64,000 nt of DNA, taken from contig NZ_CVLB01000001.1 in assembly GCF_001049755.1 (NCBI RefSeq), forward strand, positions 558,001-622,000. The letters are read 5' to 3'. This DNA comes from Brachyspira suanatina (GTDB lineage Bacteria; Spirochaetota; Brachyspiria; Brachyspirales; Brachyspiraceae). Shown in pieces: positions 44,899 through 53,628 of this stretch. Position numbers and translations under genes: made by a program. The notes beneath the pieces were generated by a model that ran no database searches, had not been told where the DNA came from, and worked only from the letters and a program-made list of their open reading frames with translations. Position 1 is the stretch's first letter; every line of letters begins with the position of its first letter.

Positions 44899-45363
44899 AT
44901 GATATTAAAACCAATAAAAAGCGAATTCAATCAGGATTTTCATGATTCTATTTGGAAGGCAAAAAATTATATAAGAGATCATTATGATGAATTGAAAAAA
45001 CTTCCTAATGGTAAGCATTTATTAGACAAAGAAATTTGCGAAGGTGCTTTTATCAATGTTACAGAATATGATAATAAAGATAATCCGCCTTGGGAATCAC
45101 ATTTAAAATATGTTGATGTTCAGATAATATTTGAGGGAGCTGAAGATTTTATAATAGCAAATACTTCTACATTGAAACCTAAAAGTTATGATGAAGCAAG
45201 CGATTATCATGACTGGGAAGGAGAGGGAACTGTTCGCTTAACTTTATCACAAGGAGAAATTTTAATACTTCTTCCTTATGATGCTCATAGAGTAGGACTT
45301 CCTCCAAAATCAGGTAAAAACCATGTTAAAAAAGCTATAGTTAAAGTTCCTTATAAAGGTTAA
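44899..45363 (+). CDS. YhcH/YjgK/YiaL (DUF386) family protein
   Basis: A 154-residue cupin-like beta-sandwich protein of the YhcH/YiaL (EbgC/NanQ-related) family. Recognisable are the conserved WESHLKYVDVQIIFEGAE block near residue 67 and LLPYDAHRVGLPP near 130, which carry the family's metal-coordinating His and Glu residues. In E. coli relatives occur in the sialic acid operon (NanQ, an anomerase) and in sugar-degradation loci. Here it is a stand-alone gene with a GGAGGAG Shine-Dalgarno and its own terminator, and it may connect functionally with the sialic-acid-type genes at 11.9-14.6 kb. Confidence 0.88.
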   Translation: MILKPIKSEFNQDFHDSIWKAKNYIRDHYDELKKLPNGKHLLDKEICEGAFINVTEYDNKDNPPWESHLKYVDVQIIFEGAEDFIIANTSTLKPKSYDEASDYHDWEGEGTVRLTLSQGEILILLPYDAHRVGLPPKSGKNHVKKAIVKVPYKG

Positions 45364-45390
45364 TAATCAATAATCAATAATTGAAATATT

Positions 45391-45423
45391 AAAGACTGAT
45401 GCTTATTTTAAGTGTCAGTCTTT
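45391..45423 (+). terminator. Intrinsic terminator of the yhcH-like gene
   Basis: AAAGACTGATGCTT and AAGTGTCAGTCTTT pair over 14 bp (two G-U) with a 5-nt loop, ending in TCTTTT. It lies 28 bp after the stop. Confidence 0.9.
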
Positions 45424-45572
45424 TATAATATTTACTGAAACAAATATAGTTTGTAAATTTTGAGTTATTTATAAATCTAATTTTAATTTATTAATAATAT
45501 AAAATATAACTTAATATTAACAAAATACGTTTTATAAGTAATATAAACTATCTTTTTTGTGTATAATAAATA

Positions 45573-45715
45573 ATCAGCCGCATACTTTACAGTACTTCCT
45601 TCAGTTGCGTATAGTTGTCTATCCATAATGATTTGCAATACCGTGCGGAAAGCCTCCGTGAAGCGTACCCAAGGGGTATAGGCGAATAGTTGACAAACTT
45701 AAAAATTTTAATCAT
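45573..45715. repeat. Truncated family B repeat
   Basis: A G+C-richer piece ending with GTTGACAAACTTAAAAATTTT, the family B end motif, and starting with CCGCATACTTTACAGTACTTCC similar in style to the inner part of copy 2 (CCTTCAGTTGCG against CGACTGAAGGAAG). The opposite end is missing. Together with the leader at 45775-45881 it accounts for the gene-free stretch 45364-45881. Confidence 0.5.
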
Positions 45716-45774
45716 ATCTTGACAATAATTAAAATATATTGTATGCTATATATTAATAATAAGGTAGGGCTTGT

Positions 45775-45881
45775 ATTAGTTCGCTGATATGAGATTTCCG
45801 ATAAACTTCGATGATACCATAAATACGAAGACTGGTAGCCTATCCAGTAATTATATTTCAATAAAAGGGGAATTATATTCT
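45775..45881 (+). promoter_or_regulatory. Possible structured 5' leader of the flavin reductase gene
   Basis: Higher G+C than its surroundings, with two small hairpins: CTTCG/CGAAG around positions 45806-45830, and ACTGG-TAGCCTAT-CCAGT at 45831-45850. Sequence between them is non-coding in style even though one frame stays open. This may be a riboswitch-like element, but I could not match it to a known class. Confidence 0.4.
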
Positions 45882-46832
45882 ATGAAAGTTATGGGAATAG
45901 TTGCTGGAAGACATAATGGAAACAGCGAAATTTTAGTGAAGCAAGCTTTAACTGCAGTAAAAGATGCAGGGGGAGAGGCTATACTTATTAATCTATTTGA
46001 TTATAATATAAAACCTTGTTCCGGATGTGAATCTTGTACTATAGCTATGGGAAAGATATTTAAAGAAGGCGGAGAGTACAAAGGATGCATTTACAAAGAA
46101 AAAGATGATATGGATAAGATAGTAAATGTAATGAATCAATGTCAGGGAATAATAGTTGGATGTCCCACTTATGATTTACTTCCTTCTTCTTTATATTTAT
46201 CATTTGCTCAGAGATTTTTAGCTTATGAATTATCATTTAGAATACAAATAGGGCAGGTTAAAGAAGATCCGCACACTGTAGCAGGACTTATAGGAGTAGG
46301 CGGTTCTAAACATGATTGGCAGACTATGAGTTTGGAGGGACTTGCTGCTACAATGTTTACTCAATCTATGACTGTTGTTGATATGTATTTAGCTGAAAGT
46401 GTTGGAAGACCTGGAAATGTTCTTATACATAAAGATTATTTGGACAGAGCTTATCAAATGGGTAAGAATATAGTTGAAGCAATAAATACTCCAGTCGAAG
46501 AAAGAAAATGGCTTGGAGATCCTAATTTAGGATTATGTCCTAGATGTCATTCTTCTTTAATATATCCAGGCGAGGAGCATTGGGACGGAGTGAAGTTTAA
46601 TTTTGAATGTGCTGTTTGCGGGGCAGGCGGAGATTTAATTAAAGATGAAAATGGAAAATATAAATTCGTACTTGCAGAAAATGGACTTATAAGAGATAGA
46701 AATATTAATGAATCAAGAGCAGTACATTTGCAGGAGATAATACATACAAGGGATAATTTCATGTCAAGAAAATCTGAAATAGAAGAAGAATATAAAAGAT
46801 TTAGAGAAATGAAATTTGAAACCATAAAATAG
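45882..46832 (+). CDS. NADPH-dependent FMN reductase/iron-sulfur-flavoprotein-like protein with C-terminal zinc ribbon
   Basis: A 316-residue flavodoxin-fold protein. The N-terminal part begins VMGIVAGRHNGNSEILV (the FMN phosphate loop), continues IKPCSGCESCT with three cysteines near residue 55, and GIIVGCPTYDLLPSS (the FMN isoalloxazine loop). Near residue 225 LCPRCHSSLIYPG and FECAVCGAGG form a four-cysteine zinc ribbon or rubredoxin-like site. Such proteins are redox enzymes of anaerobes. The ATG at 45882 was chosen over an upstream ATG at 45789 because it opens exactly at the flavodoxin start and has AAAGGGG upstream. Partner and substrate unknown. Confidence 0.8.
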   Translation: MKVMGIVAGRHNGNSEILVKQALTAVKDAGGEAILINLFDYNIKPCSGCESCTIAMGKIFKEGGEYKGCIYKEKDDMDKIVNVMNQCQGIIVGCPTYDLLPSSLYLSFAQRFLAYELSFRIQIGQVKEDPHTVAGLIGVGGSKHDWQTMSLEGLAATMFTQSMTVVDMYLAESVGRPGNVLIHKDYLDRAYQMGKNIVEAINTPVEERKWLGDPNLGLCPRCHSSLIYPGEEHWDGVKFNFECAVCGAGGDLIKDENGKYKFVLAENGLIRDRNINESRAVHLQEIIHTRDNFMSRKSEIEEEYKRFREMKFETIK

Positions 46833-46865
46833 CCGTTAATAAAACTTTTTCTTTAAATAAAAACA

Positions 46866-46898
46866 GCACTATGATTAAAATTAATAATCATAGTGCTT
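46866..46898. terminator. Bidirectional terminator between the flavin reductase and hydA
   Basis: AGCACTATGATT and AATCATAGTGCT form a perfect 12-bp stem with a 9-nt AT loop between convergent genes, flanked by A/T tracts on both sides. Confidence 0.85.
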
Positions 46899-46920
46899 AC
46901 TACTTTTAAATATTTAGTAA

Positions 46921-48669
46921 TTATTTATTATATTTTTCATCAGCTTTGTACGTAGTATGTAAGAAGTGATGAGATCTTTCTCCAAGAGGTTTTCCTAAGA
47001 ACTCATCATAAAGTTTTTTAATATTTTCATTTTCATGAGAACATCTATGTTTTACAGTGTTTTTATCTTCATTGTATAAACCGCCTGCTCTTTGAAGTCT
47101 TACTTCGTTAGTAGGGCCATAAGGCTGACCGCCTCCTCCTACACATCCGCCTGGGCAAGCCATAACTTCTACAAAGTGATAAGGAGGATTTTCTCCTTTT
47201 TCTTTAGCGGCTCTTATTTCCTGCATTACAGGATCAACATTATGAAGTCCATTTACAACTGCCACTCTAACTTCTTTATCTAGTATTTTTATTGTTGCTT
47301 TTTTTACTCCGTCTAATCCTCTTACATCTTCAAAATCAAGATTACTCATATTAGAACCGGCTATTATATTATAAGCAGTTCTTAAAGCAGCTTCCATAAC
47401 ACCGCCTGTAGTACCGAATATAGTACCAGCTCCGGAATATTCTCCTAATATACTGTCTGCTTCTTCAGGTTCTATTCCGGCAACATCTATACCATAGTGC
47501 TTAATCATTCTAGCAAATTCTCTTGTAGTAAGAACAACATCAACATCTTTATATCCGCTTGAATACATAGTTTCATTTTTTCTAATCTCATTTTTCTTAG
47601 CAGTACAAGGCATTATAGATACATTGAATATATTAAAAGGATCAACATGAGCTTTATCAGAATAATAAGTTTTAGCCATAGGAGCTAGCATCATATGAGG
47701 AGATTTAGAAGTTGATATATTATCTAGTAAATCAGGATAATATTCCTCTGCATATTTTACCCAAGCAGGACAGCATGATGTAGTCATAACAGCAGTTCCA
47801 TTGCTTTCAGTAAATCTTTTAACGAATTCATTTGCCTCTTCCATAATAGTTAAATCAGCACCGAAATTAGTATCGAATATAGCATTGAATCCCATCAAAC
47901 GCATAGCCGCATAAATTTTGCCTGTAATATTATCGCCTGGCTTAAGTCCGAAATATTCTCCCAAAGCAACCCTTACAGCAGGAGCCATTTGAACAGCAAC
48001 ATAAGTATCAGCATTATCTATAGCATCTTCAACTTCTCTAGTTTGGTCTTTTTCATATATAGCTGCAACTGGGCAGTGAGCAGCACATTGTCCGCAGTCT
48101 ACACAAGGAGAATCCTTTAATGAAACAGCACCTGGGGCAAAATAAGTATCAAATCCTCTATTAACAAATCCTAAAGCATGTACTTTCTGCATTTCCTGAC
48201 AAACAACTACGCATCTTCCGCATTTTATACATTTTTCAGGATTAAGTACTATACTTCCGGCAGATTCATCTCTAGGGTGATTTTGTTTTATATTGTCATA
48301 TTTTGAGTTTCTAACACCGAAATCAGCAGCAGCAGTTTGAAGTTCACATTCTCCGTTTCTTATACAGTTCAAACAATCATTTGGGTGTGCTGATAATACT
48401 AATTCCAAAACCCCTTTTCTTACTGTATTAATCTCAGAATCATGAGTGATAATATCCATTCCTTCTTCAACAACCATAGAACATGATCTTACATATTTAT
48501 TTCCTTGATTAGCTAACTTTACTACACATATTCCGCATGCTGAAGTAGGCGGTATATCAGGGTGATAGCATAAAGATGGAATTTTTATTCCTAATTTTTT
48601 AGCAGCTTTTAAAATTGTAAGACCTTCTTCAACCTCAATTTGTTTACCATTTATTTTTATTTTAACCAT
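46921..48669 (-). CDS. hydA: Electron-bifurcating [FeFe] hydrogenase catalytic subunit (HydA/HndD)
   Basis: A 582-residue cytosolic hydrogenase that makes or oxidises H2 together with HydB and HydC, using NADH plus ferredoxin. Domains in order: an N-terminal [2Fe-2S] plant-ferredoxin-type domain (residues 1-78, CYHPDIPPTSACGIC), a His-Cys3 [4Fe-4S] site (HPNDCLNCIRNGEC), two [4Fe-4S] sites (CIKCGRCVVVC, CVDCGQCAAHC), then the H-cluster domain with all three signatures, TSCCPAW, MPCTAKKNE and ACPGGCVGGGGQP, and a fused small-subunit tail. Last gene of the hydC-hydB-hydA operon (14-bp spacing). Confidence 0.96.
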   Translation of the reverse strand: MVKIKINGKQIEVEEGLTILKAAKKLGIKIPSLCYHPDIPPTSACGICVVKLANQGNKYVRSCSMVVEEGMDIITHDSEINTVRKGVLELVLSAHPNDCLNCIRNGECELQTAAADFGVRNSKYDNIKQNHPRDESAGSIVLNPEKCIKCGRCVVVCQEMQKVHALGFVNRGFDTYFAPGAVSLKDSPCVDCGQCAAHCPVAAIYEKDQTREVEDAIDNADTYVAVQMAPAVRVALGEYFGLKPGDNITGKIYAAMRLMGFNAIFDTNFGADLTIMEEANEFVKRFTESNGTAVMTTSCCPAWVKYAEEYYPDLLDNISTSKSPHMMLAPMAKTYYSDKAHVDPFNIFNVSIMPCTAKKNEIRKNETMYSSGYKDVDVVLTTREFARMIKHYGIDVAGIEPEEADSILGEYSGAGTIFGTTGGVMEAALRTAYNIIAGSNMSNLDFEDVRGLDGVKKATIKILDKEVRVAVVNGLHNVDPVMQEIRAAKEKGENPPYHFVEVMACPGGCVGGGGQPYGPTNEVRLQRAGGLYNEDKNTVKHRCSHENENIKKLYDEFLGKPLGERSHHFLHTTYKADEKYNK

Positions 48670-48683
48670 TATCTATACTCCTT

Positions 48684-50372
48684 TTAATTTTTCTTTGGAA
48701 CAGGAGGAGTAAATATTCCAGCTTTGTACTCTTCCTCAAAATGCTTTAATGTAGACATTACAGGGTTAGCAGCTGTAGAACCTAAAGCACATAATGAAGC
48801 ATTTTTCATAGTTAAAGCAATATCTTTTAATTTTTGTATATCATCTTCTTTGGCTCTTCTCTTAGTGAATTTTTCTAATATTTTAAGCATTTGCATTCCG
48901 CCGACTCTGCAAGGTACGCATTTACCGCAGCTTTCATCAACGCAGAAACCAAGATAGAATTTAGCAAAATCAACCATATTGCTGTCTTCATCAATGACAA
49001 TCATACCGCCTGAACCCATCATAGAACCTAATTGAACTAAATTATCAAAATCTATATGAGTACCAAATAGAGATTCAGGTAATATACCTCCTGAAGGTCC
49101 GCCTGTTTGAACGCCTTTTGCGAATTTATCATTAGGTACGCCGCCGCCAATATCAAATACTATTTCTCTAATTGTTGTTCCCATAGGTACTTCTACAAGT
49201 CCTGATACATTTACATTACCTGTCAAAGCGAATACCTTAGTACCTTTTGAATTTTCTGTACCAATAGAAGCAAACCAATCGCCTCCATTATTTATGATAG
49301 CAGTTACATTTGCAAATGTTTCAACATTATTAATAACTGTAGGATGTTCAAATAAACCTTTTATTGCTGGGAAAGGAGGTCTAGGTCTTGGAGTTCCTCT
49401 GTTTCCTTCTATTGAAGCTAAAAGGGCAGTTTCTTCGCCGCATACAAATGCACCGGCACCAAGTCTTATATCCAAATCAAATGAGAAATTACTTCCTAAT
49501 ATGTTATTTCCTAATAGTCCGTATTCATAAGCCTGTTTCAAAGCTATTTTTACTCTGTCAACAGCAAGACCATATTCAGCTCTTATGTATAGATATCCTT
49601 TATTTGCTCCTACAGTATATCCTGCTATAGTCATAGCTTCTATTACAGAATGAGGATCTCCCTCTAGTATACTTCTGTCCATATAAGCTCCTGGATCTCC
49701 TTCATCGGCATTGCATACTATGTATTTTTGATCATCTTTTACTGCTTTTGTGAAGCTCCATTTCTTCCAAGTAGGGAATCCTGCACCACCTCTTCCTCTA
49801 AGTTCTGAAGTTTGCATTTCTTTAATAACATCATCAGGAGTCATTTCAAATAATACTTTAGATAGAGCTTTATAACCGTCATTTCCTATATATTCATCTA
49901 TATTTTCAGGGTCTATAACTCCGCAGTTTTTTAATACTATTCTTCTTTGCTTTTGATAGAAGTTAATTTCTTTAGAGAAATCTCTATGTTCTCTTTGTTC
50001 TTTATATAGTATTCTTAATAATAATTCGCCTTTCATTATATGCTTTTCTATGATATCCTGAGCATGTTCAGGTCCTACATGAGTGTAAAAAACTCTTCCA
50101 GGCATAATCTTAACTACAGGCCCCTGACTGCAGAAACCAAAACAGCCTGTTTTTACTACTAATACATCATCAGAAATACCATTTTTTTCTGCATATTCTC
50201 TTAATAATTTTACAATCTCATCACTTTTACCTGATTCACATGCTGTTCCTCCGCATACAAGTATATGAAATTTATGAGATGTAGATGATTCTCTGCCTTT
50301 CCTTAAACCTATCTCTTTTTCTTTATTAAGTCTATATTCTTCTAGTTTTTTTCTATCTAATTTTTCTGCCAT
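48684..50372 (-). CDS. hydB: Bifurcating hydrogenase NADH/FMN subunit (HydB/HndC, NuoF-like)
   Basis: A 562-residue NuoF-like flavoprotein that oxidises NADH for the hydrogenase. N-terminal thioredoxin-like [2Fe-2S] domain (CGGTACESGKSDE and KTGCFGFC, four Cys), then the FMN- and NADH-binding 51-kDa domain (RGRGGAGFPTWKKW, GAGAFVCGEETALL), and the [4Fe-4S] site SCGKCVPCRVGG near residue 485. The protein ends soon afterwards with PPVPKKN, so it lacks the extra C-terminal two-[4Fe-4S] ferredoxin domain found in Thermotoga-type HydB. It starts 12 bp after hydC. Confidence 0.95.
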   Translation of the reverse strand: MAEKLDRKKLEEYRLNKEKEIGLRKGRESSTSHKFHILVCGGTACESGKSDEIVKLLREYAEKNGISDDVLVVKTGCFGFCSQGPVVKIMPGRVFYTHVGPEHAQDIIEKHIMKGELLLRILYKEQREHRDFSKEINFYQKQRRIVLKNCGVIDPENIDEYIGNDGYKALSKVLFEMTPDDVIKEMQTSELRGRGGAGFPTWKKWSFTKAVKDDQKYIVCNADEGDPGAYMDRSILEGDPHSVIEAMTIAGYTVGANKGYLYIRAEYGLAVDRVKIALKQAYEYGLLGNNILGSNFSFDLDIRLGAGAFVCGEETALLASIEGNRGTPRPRPPFPAIKGLFEHPTVINNVETFANVTAIINNGGDWFASIGTENSKGTKVFALTGNVNVSGLVEVPMGTTIREIVFDIGGGVPNDKFAKGVQTGGPSGGILPESLFGTHIDFDNLVQLGSMMGSGGMIVIDEDSNMVDFAKFYLGFCVDESCGKCVPCRVGGMQMLKILEKFTKRRAKEDDIQKLKDIALTMKNASLCALGSTAANPVMSTLKHFEEEYKAGIFTPPVPKKN

Positions 50373-50384
50373 TTTTATACTCCA

Positions 50385-50885
50385 TTACTCTTTTTTAGCT
50401 TCTTCATCTTTGATAAATTTTGCTATATCATCAACTACTACTCTTCCTGAAACTTCATCATTAAAAGTTATTACAGGTGCTAAGCCGCAGCAGCCTATAC
50501 ATCTTACCTCTTCCAACTTATATTTTCTATCAGCCGAATATTTTTGATCGCCTTTTAGATTTAATTTTCTTTTTATTTCTTCTACTAATTGTCCGCCGCC
50601 TTTTAAATAGCAGGCAGTGCCCATACAAACGCCTATATTATTTTCAGCAGGCGGTTCCAATGTGAAATAGTTATAAAATGTAAGAATTTCATAAATTCTA
50701 GCAAGCGGTATATTGATCTCTTCTGATACGTATTTTGCAACATTTCTAGGAACATAACCATAATGTTTTTGAATTCCATGACAAATCATAATAAGATTTC
50801 CTTCAGAATCTTTCCACTTCTCAACTAGTGATTTAATTTCATCAGCAATCTCCTCCTGTGTTAATAGAGAAACATCTTCACTCAT
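50385..50885 (-). CDS. hydC: Bifurcating hydrogenase [2Fe-2S] subunit (HydC/HndA, NuoE-like)
   Basis: A 166-residue NuoE-like subunit with a thioredoxin-fold [2Fe-2S] centre. The four ligands are seen in GVCMGTACYLKGGGQLV and RCIGCCGLAPV. The N-terminal helical part is typical (HGIQKHYGYVPRNVAKYVSEEINIP split over the helix pair). The start at 50885 was chosen because GGAGGTATATA directly precedes this ATG; an upstream in-frame codon would include the Shine-Dalgarno. First gene of the operon, transcribed from a promoter at 50931-50959 with an inverted repeat just upstream. Confidence 0.95.
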   Translation of the reverse strand: MSEDVSLLTQEEIADEIKSLVEKWKDSEGNLIMICHGIQKHYGYVPRNVAKYVSEEINIPLARIYEILTFYNYFTLEPPAENNIGVCMGTACYLKGGGQLVEEIKRKLNLKGDQKYSADRKYKLEEVRCIGCCGLAPVITFNDEVSGRVVVDDIAKFIKDEEAKKE

Positions 50886-50930
50886 TATATACCTCCATTG
50901 ATACAATAAAATTAAAATTACACTTATTAT

Positions 50931-50959
50931 AGTATAGGAAAAAATATATTTGAATTCAA
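50931..50959 (-). promoter_or_regulatory. Promoter of the hydCBA operon
   Basis: Minus strand TTGAAT (50959-50954), 17-bp spacer, TATACT (50936-50931). The start of transcription would be near 50924, about 40 nt before the hydC ATG. Confidence 0.7.
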
Positions 50960-50966
50960 TAAAAAT

Positions 50967-50982
50967 ATCACATTTATGTGAT
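50967..50982. promoter_or_regulatory. Inverted repeat upstream of the hyd promoter
   Basis: ATCACAT-TT-ATGTGAT, perfect 7-bp arms, centred near -50 from the predicted start, directly upstream of the -35 box. This is a usual place for an activator. It is not the classical CRP site (TGTGA-N6-TCACA), because the arms are in the opposite order. Confidence 0.55.
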
Positions 50983-51107
50983 TTTTTATATACATATTTT
51001 TAGTGCACCTATTTCATAATACTACTATTAGGTATTTTATTAGTTTTATATATCGTAAATTTGTTCTTATTTAGAGCAATAAGTATTGTGTTTTTTATGT
51101 ATTTTTA

Positions 51108-51992
51108 TTAATTTTGTCTTTTTCCGGATGCATATTCAAGCATATTAATATCTAAAATTTCTCTATGAGGCTTTAGAAGAGATTTTTCATACTGACATTT
51201 CCACTGTACATTTTCAAATATGCTTTGTATGGTATCACCACTTTTTATAATATCGCCTTTATCAAATATATAAGCTGCTATATTTAGAGCATGAGATATA
51301 ACATCATTAGCATTTAAATCATGGAAATGGTATTGTATATCTGGTAAACCTATAGCGTACATTCCCAAAGTATCTACTATAATATCATTAGAATCTTGAA
51401 CATTAAAGAGTCTTATATTTACTCCTGAAAACATAAATCTGAAATCTTTAGGGTAGGCATTATTTAGAATTTGCTCAGGCAAAAGAAGTTTTCCACTTTG
51501 TTCATTATATACTGCTATGCAATTATCAAAAAGCTGTAATGCCGTATAAAGCCAATTGTTAAGCAGAGCTGTTCTGTCTTTATAATCAAGTCCTGCTGCC
51601 AAAAAATCACTAAGCATTATTTCATAATTACAGTTTTTTATCACTTCCTTAGGATCTTTTATATCCCACATCTGACTGTAATAATAATCACTTATTGAAG
51701 TATAATCAAATTCCATAGCATTAGGCATTAAAATTTGTGCTGGTACTTCCTTATCATCTTGATATTTAACTTTTAAATCATTTATTGCAATACTATAAAT
51801 ACCATTATCTGATGATATAACTTCTATATCATTATAATATTTTTTTATTTTCTGTTTAATTAACTCTATATTAGGTAGCTGCGGTTTTTCTTCAAATAAA
51901 AGTTTATAGAAATATACATGTGAGAAATTAGCCTCATCATGATTTACTATTTTATGATTAGTATTTGGATTAACTTCTTTTTTATCTTTCAT
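51108..51992 (-). CDS. DUF4261-domain protein
   Basis: A 294-residue cytosolic protein with no signal or membrane segment. The C-terminal part (about residues 210-285; DTLGMYAIGLPDIQYHFHDLNANDVISHALNIAAYI, split at FHD, then DKGDIIKSGDTI) fits the DUF4261 pattern. The N-terminal part has a strand-rich region with EVPAQILMPNA. DUF4261 proteins are widely distributed and uncharacterised. It stands alone between hydC and the outer-membrane barrel gene, with Shine-Dalgarno TAGGAG. Function unknown. Confidence 0.65.
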   Translation of the reverse strand: MKDKKEVNPNTNHKIVNHDEANFSHVYFYKLLFEEKPQLPNIELIKQKIKKYYNDIEVISSDNGIYSIAINDLKVKYQDDKEVPAQILMPNAMEFDYTSISDYYYSQMWDIKDPKEVIKNCNYEIMLSDFLAAGLDYKDRTALLNNWLYTALQLFDNCIAVYNEQSGKLLLPEQILNNAYPKDFRFMFSGVNIRLFNVQDSNDIIVDTLGMYAIGLPDIQYHFHDLNANDVISHALNIAAYIFDKGDIIKSGDTIQSIFENVQWKCQYEKSLLKPHREILDINMLEYASGKRQN

Positions 51993-52109
51993 ATTTAAAA
52001 AACTCCTATAGATATAAATATTACTATATTTTTTAATAAAAGCAATTTATATTATATAAGTTTTTATTTTTTAATACCGTAAAATATCAAAATTAAAAAT
52101 TATAAAATA

Positions 52110-52149
52110 ATAGCGATAATCTAGATAATATATTCTAGTTTATCGCTAT
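52110..52149 (-). terminator. Intrinsic terminator of the outer-membrane protein gene
   Basis: ATAGCGATAATCTAGA and TCTAGTTTATCGCTAT pair over 16 positions with one mismatch, 22 bp past the stop at 52171, followed on the minus strand by AT-rich sequence with T runs. Confidence 0.75.
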
Positions 52150-52170
52150 TGATAATAAAAAACAGATTAA

Positions 52171-53274
52171 TTACTGTTTTATTGGTACTAGATATGTAAA
52201 GTCAAATTGTAAAGTTTGATCGTATCTTATTCCTATTTCATTTTTTTCATTTAAGAATAAGCCATTAACTAGAGCAATTCCCAATACTATACCATTATCG
52301 AATACAAAATCTTTCTTTAAGTTAAGTCCGAAATAGAAAGGTACTCTATAGAAAGGATCTCCTTCAACGCTTATGAATTTATGCTTTTTATCTATATACC
52401 AACCTGAAACAAATATTATAGGCTCTATTTCAAACCAAGTCATAACAGGTATTGTACCTCTTAAGAAAAGTCCATGTCCAAATACTCCAGGCTCATTATC
52501 TCTATCGGCAAGATTATAAGAAGCCATATAAAGTATAGACAGATAATAACTATTAATACCTATAGCACCTACATAGTTTTCCGTAATTGCAGGACTTCCA
52601 GGAACAAATGCATATTCATGTCCTCCATTATGCCAATAGTGTATGGCAGCATAAGGTGTTGCCATATCATGTACAAAATCCATAGCATAAGTAATACCTA
52701 CATCGAATCTTTCTCTATGTTTAGCATTATGCTGTATTTGCCAATTCATATATACTTCTCCTTTTCCGCCTTTAAACCATTCAAAAGAAGCTCCGTATTC
52801 ATAGTAGCCATGTGTGAAAGGTTCATTATATTTATATTCTTCAGGACCTTTTGCTATTAATGTATTATCAGGTGTTGATCTTACAACTGGAGTCATATCC
52901 ATTAAAGGATCTCTTATAGGAGAAGGTAAATTATGTCCGCCTGTCATAGTACCTATTCTAAGAGAAATATATTCATTTGATAATTGTGTTGTAACTACAG
53001 GGAATACTCTTATACCTTGAGGAAATTCAAATGTGAAAGGAAAAAATATAGAAGCTCCGACTCTCAAAGTAATAAGGTTATTGAATTTTATATCAAAAGC
53101 TCCCTCTGTGAAATTTTCAAAATATGTTAATGTTGTTCTTGTATCCTGCCATAAAGTGTTTTCAGCATTATATGCATAAGAACTTGAAAACAATCTAAAA
53201 TCTACTTTTACATCAGCATATATATTTGATATGAATACTATAAAGATAAAACAAAAAGAAAAGAAATGTTTCAT
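52171..53274 (-). CDS. Putative outer-membrane beta-barrel protein
   Basis: A 367-residue protein with a signal peptide (MKHFFSFCFIFIVFISNIYA, cleaved before D21). The mature part is rich in aromatic and glycine residues in alternating-pattern strands (KVDFRLFSSSYAYN, FDVGITYAMDFV, SLRIGTMTGGHNL), as in outer-membrane barrels, and the final segment LQFDFTYLVPIKQ has the alternation of a closing strand. Several His/Trp-rich loops (AIHYWHNGGHEYA) are notable. I cannot place it in a named porin family with confidence; a Brachyspira surface protein is likely. Single gene with its own terminator. Confidence 0.65.
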   Translation of the reverse strand: MKHFFSFCFIFIVFISNIYADVKVDFRLFSSSYAYNAENTLWQDTRTTLTYFENFTEGAFDIKFNNLITLRVGASIFFPFTFEFPQGIRVFPVVTTQLSNEYISLRIGTMTGGHNLPSPIRDPLMDMTPVVRSTPDNTLIAKGPEEYKYNEPFTHGYYEYGASFEWFKGGKGEVYMNWQIQHNAKHRERFDVGITYAMDFVHDMATPYAAIHYWHNGGHEYAFVPGSPAITENYVGAIGINSYYLSILYMASYNLADRDNEPGVFGHGLFLRGTIPVMTWFEIEPIIFVSGWYIDKKHKFISVEGDPFYRVPFYFGLNLKKDFVFDNGIVLGIALVNGLFLNEKNEIGIRYDQTLQFDFTYLVPIKQ

Positions 53275-53362
53275 AAACTAACCCTTATTTTTAATGAAAT
53301 ATTATATTTAAATGAATTATATAATATGAAAGTTCATTATAACATAGTTAACATAAAATTAC

Positions 53363-53426
53363 AATTATGATAACTTTATAAAAACAATTACTTGTTTAAA
53401 TAAACTTGTGTAAAGTTATCATAGTT
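53363..53426. terminator. Large inverted repeat after the AAA/TOPRIM-like pair
   Basis: ATGATAACTTTA (53367-53378) and TAAAGTTATCAT (53411-53422) pair perfectly, extended by further pairs, enclosing a smaller GTTTA/TAAAC palindrome. It probably ends the minus-strand AAA/TOPRIM transcript, or is a two-way terminator. With the frameshifted tail at 53467-53628 it accounts for the stretch 53275-53593. Confidence 0.5.
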
Positions 53427-53466
53427 TTAACATTTTTTACTTTTAATAGTTTTCAGTAAATTTTTG

Positions 53467-53628
53467 TTATTTAATAACATACCTATTATCTAAACAAAAT
53501 TTAATAAATTTATGCATATTTGAAATATTTTTTACTTTTAAAAGTTTTTTATAAAATTCTTCTATTTGCTTAATATCACTTTCTATATCTTGTTTAGTAA
53601 TTGGAAATATTTTTATATAATTTTTTTT
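53467..53628 (-). other. Continuation of the TOPRIM-like protein in the -1/+1 frame after an A9 tract
   Basis: The TOPRIM-like frame runs through GAT-A9-TTAT at 53621-53629 (minus strand) and then stops at 53594. If the tract has 8 A instead, the reading frame continues without stops for 53 more codons (NYIKIFPITKQDIE, then FYKKLLKVKNISN, to RYVIK) to a TAA at 53467. The continued frame has normal amphipathic helices and codon use. The full protein would be about 205 residues. Confidence 0.65.

Noticed and set aside
50967-50982. Classical CRP site before the hydrogenase operon.
   Set aside because: The half-sites are in the reverse order (TCACA before TGTGA), so it is reported only as an unassigned inverted repeat.
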